Origin: a virus
DNA length: 54,774 nt
Strand: one strand, 5' to 3'
IMG/VR virus record: IMGVR_UViG_3300027896_002339
Location: 1 to 54,774 of that record
The position numbers were made by a program, and so were the translations under genes. The number at the start of each line of letters is the position of its first letter. Positions within the stretch are counted from its first letter, which is position 1. Under the pieces are notes generated by a model. That model saw only the letters and a program-made list of their open reading frames with translations, had not been told where the DNA came from and did not search any database. Shown piece by piece: positions 14,215-21,240 of this stretch.

Positions 14215-14769
14215 TTATTGCTCTCTATCACTTCGATCATATCCGCATTTTAAACCACCAAAAGGTTCTGATTCTTCTCCTAGTAATTCTCTTAACATTT
14301 CTCCGAAGTTATTTTCAGCAGATATACCATTTATTATTTCATCTCTTGTTATACCAATTTTTTTAGCAGCATCATCTATTCTTTTATTTTCAGAATTACA
14401 ATACAACCAAGTCTTTAGTTCAGAGACTCTGAATGGATCAGGTTTTTGTTCTTTATCTTCTTCTGTAATAAAGAAAGCAAAGTCACACGCTCTTTCATCA
14501 AGATCAGGACAACCGTCACCGATAGGATAATATTTAATTTTATTATCAGTAAACCATTTATTTAATTTCCACCAGTTATAAAGACACTGGTTTCCATAAG
14601 ATTGTCCCGTACTAACATGAATCTGATTTCTATCATCAAATTCAGGTCGAACAAAGAAACCATCAACTGCACGATAGAATCTATCGTACATATTTTCATC
14701 TACACCAGTTAGATCAACTATAAAACTAGTTGAAGAACTATTACTAACTAAACTTTGTCTCGTTTTAAT
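14215..14769 (-). CDS. Hypothetical protein with probable AUU start
   Basis: 184 residues if read from ATT at 14769. The frame upstream of the first ATG (14691) encodes KTRQSLVSNSSSTSF, which aligns with the start of the protein at 15279 (MKTRHSLVSNSSSSSF), with ATT exactly in place of that ATG. GGAG lies 7 bases before the ATT, while ATG 14691 has no good ribosome site. AUU starts are known for infC and pcnB. The body is acidic and aromatic (NWWKLNKWF, CPDLDERACDFAFFITEED), with no recognised domain. The start overlaps the preceding gene by 22 bases. Confidence 0.65.
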   Translation of the reverse strand: MKTRQSLVSNSSSTSFIVDLTGVDENMYDRFYRAVDGFFVRPEFDDRNQIHVSTGQSYGNQCLYNWWKLNKWFTDNKIKYYPIGDGCPDLDERACDFAFFITEEDKEQKPDPFRVSELKTWLYCNSENKRIDDAAKKIGITRDEIINGISAENNFGEMLRELLGEESEPFGGLKCGYDRSDREQ

Positions 14770-15011
14770 TTTGATTCTCCTTTGGGTAAAACTGTAATTA
14801 ATTTATTAGTTATCATTCTAGGATACCTTGGTTGACCGAATGTCAACATATCTTCTATTGTCTCTTCTCGTTTCTTACCAACAAGATTATAACAACCACG
14901 CATAAGAATTTTAAGATTCTTTGCATGTTCTTTTGTTATACCTTTGGTAAAATCCTTTTCATTGATTTTCCAAAATGCATTAAAACTTATCTTTTTCTTA
15001 GAGGTTGGCAT
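14748..15011 (-). CDS. Small basic hypothetical protein
   Basis: 87 residues, Lys-rich throughout (MPTSKKKISF, KKREETIED, ending KGESKLKRDKV), with two Trp/Phe-rich patches and one Cys. Its start overlaps the stop of the gene at 14998 by 14 bases, and its 3' end carries the ribosome site and AUU start of the next gene. Not recognised. Confidence 0.58.
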   Translation of the reverse strand: MPTSKKKISFNAFWKINEKDFTKGITKEHAKNLKILMRGCYNLVGKKREETIEDMLTFGQPRYPRMITNKLITVLPKGESKLKRDKV

Positions 15012-15279
15012 GATCGAATTCCTTTATTTTTGATTCATCAATTCCAATATATTCTAAAAATTGGGCCATATCAAAACCATCCATATCAGTACTGAATTTT
15101 ATTACTTTATCAGTATATTCAATATTCCAACCAGTACAATCATTCACATACATCCCATAATGAGGTGCCTGCGATCTCCAATTATCAATTTGATATTCCT
15201 GAGTTTTGGTTATCCCTTCTCTAAGAATCATGAAACTGGAAGAGCTACTATTACTTACTAACGAATGTCTAGTTTTCAT
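14998..15279 (-). CDS. Hypothetical protein with SLVSNSSSSSF leader
   Basis: 93 residues. MKTRHSLVSNSSSSSFM is a leader I recall at the N-terminus of many small phage and bacterial proteins of unknown role. It is shared with the gene at 14769. The body is acidic and beta/alpha (WNIEYTDKVIKFSTDMDG, then FLEYIGIDESKIKEF). The start overlaps the VWA gene stop by ATGA, which suggests co-translation. Confidence 0.6.
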   Translation of the reverse strand: MKTRHSLVSNSSSSSFMILREGITKTQEYQIDNWRSQAPHYGMYVNDCTGWNIEYTDKVIKFSTDMDGFDMAQFLEYIGIDESKIKEFDHANL

Positions 15280-16649
15280 ATTTGTATTATCTTCCCTACA
15301 ACCTGATCAACTGTATAATCAAGAGTCTTCAAATAGATTCTTGGTATCCTTGACGGGAGTAGTTTTTGAGCCTCTGGAATATTAGAACACATATCAGTTA
15401 ACGATAAGACAAGACTAATGAATGTGTTATGAGTCTTTTCAAAGTCTAATACCTTTTGAAAAGCATCACTATGACTTGTACCGCCATGATGTCTCCTAAC
15501 ACACAACTCTTCTATATCCTTGCTCGTTATCTTTTCCTCATATAATTTTGACCACTTGACAGTGACATCGTGTTTAATTACTAATATATTTTTATAGTAG
15601 CTGTCTGCTTGCTGAGCTAACTCTACTGCCTTAGCAATATCTTCTTCTGTCATACTACCAGATTCATCTACTAATAATGCTAGTGTTCCATATACCTCTT
15701 CCTCAGTTACATTAGGAAGATAAGGTAATGATGGTTGAGCTAACCAAATAAGTCTTGGTCTACTGTAAGAGATATCACCTTTCTTTTGTAACTCAACGAG
15801 TATGCTGTCTCGAAGAATAACATCCCAAGGAACCTTTGCAGTAAACAAACGCTTAATAAATTTTTCAAAATATTTGTTTTCAAATCCTCTTGATAATATT
15901 CTAGATTCAAACATTGTTTTAGCTAAAGAAGAATCAAATTTATTATCTGATTCTCCCTCTTGACTTTCACTTTCCTGTTTAGGAAACTCGACAAATGTTT
16001 TTTTGTAAGTTTGATCATTTATTTGTAGTTCTGTTTTAGTAATCTTTATTTGAGAATCTTCCGGTACACCATCATTCGAAATACCGACCTCATCAAGGAA
16101 ATCCCGATAGGATTTTTGAGTTTCTTCTTTCTTAAAGTTGCCATTTTTTTGCAGAAGTTCATAGATTTCTTCCTCTATAAGATTACTGAATGATTCATTG
16201 AATAATACTTTATCCTTATATTTATCTAATTGAAAAATCACCAGATTTGCTTGATCGTCAAATTTTTCTTTTTCAAGATTGTAAAGTAGCAAGTTCAGAA
16301 AAAAATCTGTGCTATACTGCCACAATGTTTGATCTTTACCTTCACCTCTCTCTTTGTGCATGAAGATATTATGACCCACCTCATGTAAGAGTGTGAAAGT
16401 TAATACATAATGAATATTTGCAGTACACTCTTTAAAAAATGGATCATCTGGATTTACGTATATATATTTGAAATCCGTACATGCGGGAGCAGAAAGAGGA
16501 ACTTGATCAGTTAGAATAATTGGATAATTCATCGAACACAACCCGAATGGAAGATATACGTTTGAACGAAGTAATGATTCTATAATTTTTTCTATAACAT
16601 TATAATAATTAAAAAATTTATGATAGTCTTTCGTTTTAGTAACATCCAC
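15276..16649 (-). CDS. VWA-domain putative metallopeptidase (DUF2201-like), MoxR partner
   Basis: 457 residues. The N-terminal half has HEVGHNIFMH (89-98), a zincin HExxH site. The C-terminal half is a von Willebrand A domain with an intact MIDAS: DESGS (328-332), Thr391 in HGGTSH, and Asp419 in LTDM. This peptidase-plus-VWA architecture is usually encoded beside MoxR ATPases, matching the gene at 11845. The start is GTG 16649 with AAGGAG 9 bases upstream. That ribosome site lies inside the last codons of endonuclease B, so the mobile gene now supplies this gene's translation start. Confidence 0.83.
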   Translation of the reverse strand: MDVTKTKDYHKFFNYYNVIEKIIESLLRSNVYLPFGLCSMNYPIILTDQVPLSAPACTDFKYIYVNPDDPFFKECTANIHYVLTFTLLHEVGHNIFMHKERGEGKDQTLWQYSTDFFLNLLLYNLEKEKFDDQANLVIFQLDKYKDKVLFNESFSNLIEEEIYELLQKNGNFKKEETQKSYRDFLDEVGISNDGVPEDSQIKITKTELQINDQTYKKTFVEFPKQESESQEGESDNKFDSSLAKTMFESRILSRGFENKYFEKFIKRLFTAKVPWDVILRDSILVELQKKGDISYSRPRLIWLAQPSLPYLPNVTEEEVYGTLALLVDESGSMTEEDIAKAVELAQQADSYYKNILVIKHDVTVKWSKLYEEKITSKDIEELCVRRHHGGTSHSDAFQKVLDFEKTHNTFISLVLSLTDMCSNIPEAQKLLPSRIPRIYLKTLDYTVDQVVGKIIQI

Positions 16650-16650
16650 T

Positions 16651-17403
16651 TTAGTTAACTCCTTGATCTAGTAATAATAAAAAGTCTTTAAATCTCTGAA
16701 TTTCTTTATCTGGATTCTTAAGAAATTCTTGTTCTGATATGTAATAAATCATACATCCAAGTTTCCATGATATGATTAATTCTCTATTTTGATCATAATC
16801 TATTAATTCACCAATTGGTTTAAAATGATGATTTTCTAGTATATCAATACCAAGATTATATTTTGAAATATAACCATCAAGAAATCTACCAGAAATATTC
16901 GCTAATTTTCTATCATTTCTTAATACTTTTAAATTGATTTCTTTTTCTATATGATTAAGAATTAAAATTTCATTACTACCAACTCTTGGACACATTGGTT
17001 TACCATCAAATTTATGAACTTCAATATATTTAATAGCAGAAATACTTTGTTTAACTCTTGTGTTTTCAGATCTATTTTTTGCACTGATAGACATTCTTAA
17101 TTTCGTTTTTTCAGAATGATATCTTCCAATTGATTTTTCTCGGATTAATTGTTTTCTTTCTTCTGAATATTTTTTTCCTTTATTTCTTTTAGAATTTTCT
17201 AAACAAAATTCTTCTGTTCTTTTCATTCCTTTATTTCGTTTAGAAATTTTCAACTTGTGTTCTTCCGATAGTTGTTTACCTTTAGTGTAATTCTTTCCAA
17301 TTATATGATGTCCGTGTAGATATTTATTTTCTATATGTTTGACTTCTTTACCACACCCGCATGAACATAAAGGAAGTTTATTTTGTATTATTTTCGTTTT
17401 CAT
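16651..17403 (-). CDS. Free-standing homing endonuclease, NUMOD3-repeat type (B)
   Basis: 250 residues. CSCGCGKEV..YLHGHH at the start (about 13-36), four to five NUMOD3-like repeats (SEEHKLKISKRNKGM and similar), then the nuclease core NLGIDILENHHF followed by DQNRELIISWKLGCMIYYI. The last 60 residues are nearly the same as in endonucleases A and C. Its 3' end (DQGVN, stop) contains the AAGGAG of the VWA gene. It is coupled to an RHH gene by a 26-base overlap. Confidence 0.8.
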   Translation of the reverse strand: MKTKIIQNKLPLCSCGCGKEVKHIENKYLHGHHIIGKNYTKGKQLSEEHKLKISKRNKGMKRTEEFCLENSKRNKGKKYSEERKQLIREKSIGRYHSEKTKLRMSISAKNRSENTRVKQSISAIKYIEVHKFDGKPMCPRVGSNEILILNHIEKEINLKVLRNDRKLANISGRFLDGYISKYNLGIDILENHHFKPIGELIDYDQNRELIISWKLGCMIYYISEQEFLKNPDKEIQRFKDFLLLLDQGVN

Positions 17404-17566
17404 ATATTTGATAAAATGATTTTAAACTAATTGGTATTTCTTTATTGTGTTTTTGTACTATATAAAGAATTGCTTCATTAGTTATATGTTTTATTGATTT
17501 TTCTGATTCTGCTGCTATAATTCTTAAAAGTTTATGAACGTCATCATCTATTATAATACTCTTCAT
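17378..17566 (-). CDS. Ribbon-helix-helix protein coupled to endonuclease B
   Basis: 62 residues. MKSIIIDDDVHKLLRIIAAE gives the RHH strand and first helix, and KHITNEAILYIVQKHN the second. The C-terminal 20 residues (SLKSFYQIYENENNTK) are translated from the overlap with the endonuclease. AAGGA lies upstream of the ATG. Probably a small DNA-binding regulator. Confidence 0.62.
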   Translation of the reverse strand: MKSIIIDDDVHKLLRIIAAESEKSIKHITNEAILYIVQKHNKEIPISLKSFYQIYENENNTK

Positions 17567-17595
17567 TATTGATCCTTAATTATATAAAGTTAATA

Positions 17596-17608
17596 TTTTA
17601 ATTTATTC
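17596..17608 (-). promoter_or_regulatory. GAAYAAATTAAAA motif
   Basis: GAATAAATTAAAA on the minus strand, 29 bases upstream of the RHH gene of cassette B. It overlaps the stop codon of the 26-residue ORF upstream. Confidence 0.4.
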
Positions 17609-17683
17609 ATATGTATCATCTTCATCTTTCAATGAATAGTATTCAAAGAACTTACTATACTCTTTTGTGTTTTTTTCTATCAT
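17603..17683 (-). CDS. Possible 26-residue acidic peptide
   Basis: ATG 17683 with AGGAA 5 bases upstream encodes a 26-residue peptide, MIEKNTKEYSKFFEYYSLKD plus DEDDTYE-type acidic residues. It fills the gap between cassette B and the terminator of the 449-residue gene. Aromatic/acidic composition and a ribosome site support it, but its size makes chance possible. Confidence 0.35.
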   Translation of the reverse strand: MIEKNTKEYSKFFEYYSLKDEDDTYE

Positions 17684-17702
17684 AATAATTCCTACGAAAA
17701 AA

Positions 17703-17731
17703 AGAGGGAGGTAAATACCCCCTCCCCCTCT
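17703..17731 (-). terminator. Terminator after the 449-residue gene
   Basis: On the minus strand a G-rich arm (GGGGGAGGGGG) and a matching CCTCCCTCT arm form a hairpin around TATTTA, followed directly by a run of seven T. It lies 22 bases past the stop of the 449-residue gene. Confidence 0.75.
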
Positions 17732-17752
17732 TCCACCAACAACATCTTCGGT

Positions 17753-19102
17753 TTAAGAAGATGCTGCTGCTGAATGTTCACTTATCATCTGAATCACTTT
17801 TCCTGACAGAGCGATCATCTTATTAAGATTAAGATCGAGACTCTTCTTATCAGGTGTCCAGTCAGAGATGATACCTCTTTCGTTCTCGCAGGTTGATCCT
17901 TCACCGATGATCTTACCCTGTTCTCCAGTAATGTTTCCTGTCTCATCCTTCGCTGCAATAGTTCCAGTACCATTGCTCTTGATCCACCGAATCCCATCAA
18001 CCACCTGATTGAAAGAATTCTTATTGAACCGCACCTTCTGAAGGGTGTTCAAAGGAATATTCGGAATCTTGTAGTTCTTCTGCATCCAGTTCTCAACCAC
18101 TTCCGTAAGTGTGTTGAGATTTCCTTTTCTCAATCCGATATAATTGGGAATAAACATCTCTGCTTCTTTCCCAGTCTTTTTCGGATCAATAAAGATAACA
18201 CTGATCACCGGGAAATCCCTTCCCCAAACTACATTTCCGGTGCTAACTGTGAAGGTAACTTTACCATCCTTCTCATTAACATTCCTGGTTGACGTAACAA
18301 AACCGATCCTCGCAAGGAGTTTTGTTTTTGCTTCCTGAGTGAAGATCTCTGCAAACCTGGAATCTTTTTCTTTCAGAATAACCAAGTCTACATTCTTCAT
18401 CTGATTGGCAACTTTCTGAATCGAACCACCCATCAGCCTCTCGAACAGCTTGACGTGCTGGATGGCATTAGCCAACTTCTTTTCTGCCACCACGATGTCC
18501 TGCTCCAGTTTTTCAAACTGGGAATCAAAGACCTTTCCTTCTTCCTCTGACTCGGGACGACCGCCATCGACCATCGCCGTAAGATCTTTCTTCAAACCAT
18601 TTATCGAATTGGTGAAGGTTATGTCAGGATTCAAAAAGTCCATCATCATCTTCTCTCTGACTGCCCGATCATTCTTGGTCCAGCTCGGAAGACCAAAAAG
18701 ATTTGACTTCAGCTGCCTCATAACATTCAGACATTCTTCCACTGAATGATCGTGGGGTTCATGCTGTGCCTTTTCCAGCTTGGCGATGAACTTGAATACG
18801 ATCTGCTCAAGAATGATATCGAAATCTTTCTCGACAGTTCCATCGATCATGAAGTCCGAATCCTGAAAGAATTCGAAATGTGTCCTCTTGTTGAACTTCA
18901 ACGGAGCTCGACCATGATACTCCTTCTTCTGAATCGGTTTCTGTATTGCTTGATTCATCTTCTTTTTCTCCATTACCTTTATTTCCTTCTTGATCTCTGT
19001 TGCAACAGAAACGTTTGAAGCATTTGTTTCGGAACTCTGACCTTCCAGTTGTACCACACCACCAGCGACCATCAGACTTTCGAACGGATTATTTTTGGAC
19101 AT
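17753..19102 (-). CDS. 449-residue hypothetical protein with GC-rich codons
   Basis: Not recognised. The N-terminal 60 residues are low-complexity (Ser/Thr, then Lys/Gln: EKKKMNQAIQKPIQKK). Residues 90-260 are helical with charged heptad-like runs (QFEKLEQDIVVAEKKLANAI). The rest is mixed alpha/beta with VTFTVSTGNVVWGRDFPVISVIF. The coding sequence is visibly richer in G and C than its neighbours, mostly at third positions. It has its own sigma70-like promoter and a strong terminator, so it is a monocistronic, probably highly expressed gene. The ATG has GGAG 8 bases upstream. Confidence 0.72.
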   Translation of the reverse strand: MSKNNPFESLMVAGGVVQLEGQSSETNASNVSVATEIKKEIKVMEKKKMNQAIQKPIQKKEYHGRAPLKFNKRTHFEFFQDSDFMIDGTVEKDFDIILEQIVFKFIAKLEKAQHEPHDHSVEECLNVMRQLKSNLFGLPSWTKNDRAVREKMMMDFLNPDITFTNSINGLKKDLTAMVDGGRPESEEEGKVFDSQFEKLEQDIVVAEKKLANAIQHVKLFERLMGGSIQKVANQMKNVDLVILKEKDSRFAEIFTQEAKTKLLARIGFVTSTRNVNEKDGKVTFTVSTGNVVWGRDFPVISVIFIDPKKTGKEAEMFIPNYIGLRKGNLNTLTEVVENWMQKNYKIPNIPLNTLQKVRFNKNSFNQVVDGIRWIKSNGTGTIAAKDETGNITGEQGKIIGEGSTCENERGIISDWTPDKKSLDLNLNKMIALSGKVIQMISEHSAAASS

Positions 19103-19134
19103 TACTATGTCTCCAGCTATTATTGGGTTTATTT

Positions 19135-19162
19135 ATTATATAGTAAGTGTCACCCACCACAA
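19135..19162 (-). promoter_or_regulatory. Sigma70-like promoter for the 449-residue gene
   Basis: On the minus strand: TTGTGG (19162-19157), 16 bases, then TATAAT (19140-19135), 33 bases before the ATG at 19102. The -10 box is perfect and the -35 box partial. The surrounding 216-bp divergent gap (19103-19318) holds no gene. Confidence 0.5.
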
Positions 19163-19222
19163 TTACTATGTAAGACGTCACATAATTTACAGCATTAAAT
19201 TACGCAACTCTTAATATCATAA

Positions 19223-19241
19223 ATAAATATATATAGAAATC
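19223..19241. repeat. 19-nt repeat shared with 4546-4564
   Basis: ATAAATATATATAGAAATC occurs identically and in the same orientation at 4546-4564. Both copies lie upstream of minus-strand genes (4495 and 19102) in AT-rich DNA, so a promoter or binding site is possible, though low complexity weakens the case. Confidence 0.4.
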
Positions 19242-19286
19242 AGAAACCAAATATAGTTGAGCAATCTTCTTGAAATTTACAATTGA

Positions 19287-19299
19287 GAACAAATTAAAA
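19287..19299 (+). promoter_or_regulatory. GAAYAAATTAAAA motif
   Basis: GAACAAATTAAAA, 19 bases before the ATG at 19319 and upstream of its TAGGAG site. Confidence 0.45.
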
Positions 19300-19318
19300 A
19301 GAATTTATAGGAGTTATC

Positions 19319-19507
19319 ATGAATCAAAAATATAAACTAGTATGTGCAATACTAAATGAATTCGGGAACTGCGCCGCTGGAATTACAGGAGCCTATGAAA
19401 CACCAGCTAGACCCTTTAAGATAGTTAAGACAACAATAGTAAAAAAAGATCTTCCAATTAAAACTGCAGGTCCCGTTTCTAAAAGAGATAAGAAAAAAGG
19501 ATATTAA
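19319..19507 (+). CDS. Small basic hypothetical protein
   Basis: 62 residues. The start MNQKYKLVCAILNEFG could be another targeting leader (LNE then Phe). The remainder is basic and Pro-containing (TPARPFKIVKTTIVKKDLPI, ending SKRDKKKGY). The ATG has AGGAG 5 bases upstream. It directly precedes the 421-residue gene by 2 bases, so the two share an operon. Confidence 0.58.
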   Translation: MNQKYKLVCAILNEFGNCAAGITGAYETPARPFKIVKTTIVKKDLPIKTAGPVSKRDKKKGY

Positions 19508-19509
19508 CA

Positions 19510-20775
19510 ATGAGGCAAATTATCGTTATCCCGGAATTAAATTATTGGATGGCGAAGACTTTAAAAAATAGTCCAGTAACTGATACTTTTCATAGAATCC
19601 CATCTATCATTTCTGATGTATGGAGAGACTCTAGATCAGTATTAGAGCTAATGTTTAATGAATGTTTTCAACCAGAACCATCACCATCAAGTTCATCCAG
19701 TTATTTTCCAGATCAAAATGTTGAAGCAGATAATGATAGACCTTATATTTATCTTTACAGAAAATGTAGTCCGAATCTTTTACCAGATAAAAACGTGATA
19801 AGACGCCTTCAAATTTATAGATTCACAGCTCAAACATATGCAGTTAACGCACAAAAATTCGCAAACATATTTGATTATTCCGGAACAACATATGTCCCTC
19901 AACTAAATGGAACTATCAGAGAACCTTCTCAGATAGTAGAACCATCTCCACCCAAAGATTGGACGTGGATGGATAGAACTATTCAAACGACAACTCTTCC
20001 TAAAGATGTTCTTGAAAAAGATCGTAGTCCTTATATTACTTATAAGACAGAGATCTATGGAGCTACTAGTCATACTTATGTTGAAAAGGATAACGATCAA
20101 GTTGCTGGACCTTATCCACCAATTCCAATTTATCCACCTGATACAAACATATTTGATTTCACTCAATCAGATCTAATGATGTTGGATCTTCTATATCTAT
20201 ATAAGACAACAGGCACAGCATCTTTGACTGGTATAGATTTTGAAAGTTTAACATGTGTAGCCAAACTAGTATACATATATCTAGATGCATTTCTTAATGA
20301 TAGTTACACATACTATAATACAGAAAATACTATTTCAGATGGATCAGATATTCTTTGCACTCTATATGAGAAATTTGTATTAGATATAATCTATTCATTG
20401 AAGATGGAACAGTATGGTGTTATTTATAAAGAAAGTGAAGTAATTAATACTGAAGTTAAAACTGTTAACGTAGATCAGTTTATGATTCTCAAGAAGATGA
20501 ATCAGAGAGTACTAATCACTGACGTTATATATGAGGCTGGTGAGATAGTTCTAACAGAAAAGTTGCCTTGGGATAGAAAAGATTTCTATATATACAAAGA
20601 TGGAGATCTACTTGAAAACGATAAGGACTATACAGTGGTTATAGATTTTGCTGATCCAAATAATCCAGTTGCAAGAGTTCATTTAATTTCACCTGACATT
20701 CTTCCTGGTCAATTGATAGAAATGATTTGGAGCTATATTTTACCATATTCTATGCATGTTCAACTCGATCAATAA
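19510..20775 (+). CDS. Putative virion structural protein
   Basis: 421 residues, family not recognised. It contains a PEPSPSSSSSYF insert (about 56-67) like the Ser-tracts of other structural proteins here. Pro/Tyr-rich loops (GPYPPIPIYPPDT near 205) and a helical segment with DLLYLYKTTG and VYIYLDAFLND follow. The end is a beta-rich domain (DVIYEAGEIVLTEKLPWDRK, then DFYIYKDGDLLENDKDYTVV) typical of phage fibre or adsorption-apparatus repeats. Position among tail genes supports a virion role. Confidence 0.55.
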   Translation: MRQIIVIPELNYWMAKTLKNSPVTDTFHRIPSIISDVWRDSRSVLELMFNECFQPEPSPSSSSSYFPDQNVEADNDRPYIYLYRKCSPNLLPDKNVIRRLQIYRFTAQTYAVNAQKFANIFDYSGTTYVPQLNGTIREPSQIVEPSPPKDWTWMDRTIQTTTLPKDVLEKDRSPYITYKTEIYGATSHTYVEKDNDQVAGPYPPIPIYPPDTNIFDFTQSDLMMLDLLYLYKTTGTASLTGIDFESLTCVAKLVYIYLDAFLNDSYTYYNTENTISDGSDILCTLYEKFVLDIIYSLKMEQYGVIYKESEVINTEVKTVNVDQFMILKKMNQRVLITDVIYEAGEIVLTEKLPWDRKDFYIYKDGDLLENDKDYTVVIDFADPNNPVARVHLISPDILPGQLIEMIWSYILPYSMHVQLDQ

Positions 20776-20829
20776 ACTAAACAAAAAAAGATAAGCAAAT
20801 ATTAATTACAGTTAATATTGTTCTTTTTT

Positions 20830-20851
20830 AACAAATCTGTTTAGATTTGTT
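20830..20851. other. Perfect hairpin AACAAATCT/AGATTTGTT
   Basis: A 9-bp perfect inverted repeat with a GTTT loop. No T-run follows on the plus strand, and on the minus strand it is followed by A's, so it does not look like a standard terminator. On the minus strand it is in the 3' region of the 27-residue peptide transcript. Confidence 0.55.
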
Positions 20852-20895
20852 CGAGGTGATAAATTCCTTACTCGATGACATTCCTTAGGAGCTAA

Positions 20896-20979
20896 TTATT
20901 TTTTAGTTGGTATTTTATCTACCAACACTCCCAGTATTGCTATGATGATCGTTATTACTAGTTTCGTTTCCTTTTTCAT
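20896..20979 (-). CDS. 27-residue membrane micropeptide
   Basis: ATG 20979 preceded by AGGAGGTGAT, one of the strongest ribosome sites in the window. The product starts MKKETKLVITIIIAILGVLV and ends DKIPTKK: a charged start, one hydrophobic helix (about 7-20) and a basic tail. It is divergent from the RHH/endonuclease cassette C and is duplicated in cassette G (54712). The shape resembles small hydrophobic toxins of the Fst/Ldr or holin-like kind, without clear homology. Confidence 0.55.
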   Translation of the reverse strand: MKKETKLVITIIIAILGVLVDKIPTKK

Positions 20980-21035
20980 GCTAATCACCTCCTACTAGTT
21001 ATTAATATATATAGTGTCGATCTGATAAATAGAAT

Positions 21036-21048
21036 GAATAAATTATAT
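21036..21048 (+). promoter_or_regulatory. GAAYAAATTAWAW motif
   Basis: GAATAAATTATAT, 27 bases before the RHH start. It is preserved at all three closely related RHH loci (here, 27317-27331 and 54641-54655). Confidence 0.45.
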
Positions 21049-21075
21049 AAACTATATAAAACAATAGGAGATATT

Positions 21076-21240
21076 ATGAATGTTACTACTATACAGATTG
21101 ATAAAGAATTGCATAAAAGACTTCGCATAATTGCTGCGCATGCTGATAAGAAATTATATGAGATAATAGAAGATGCTGCTACTACGTTAGAAGAGAAATA
21201 TCATATTCCTCAAAATACTTCAGAGGTTGATCATGAATAA
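21076..21240 (+). CDS. Ribbon-helix-helix protein coupled to endonuclease C
   Basis: 54 residues from ATG 21076 (AGGAG 6 bases upstream); an in-frame ATG at 21034 has no ribosome site. VTTIQIDKELHKRLRIIAAH and then KKLYEIIEDAATTLEEKYH form a clear CopG-like ribbon-helix-helix. It is nearly identical to the copy at 54451-54615 and similar to the one at 27116-27283. It overlaps the endonuclease start by 8 bases (ATGAATAA). Confidence 0.72.
   Translation: MNVTTIQIDKELHKRLRIIAAHADKKLYEIIEDAATTLEEKYHIPQNTSEVDHE

Noticed and set aside
20830-20851. Rho-independent terminator at the hairpin
   Set aside because: No T-run follows on either strand in the needed direction; listed only as a hairpin.
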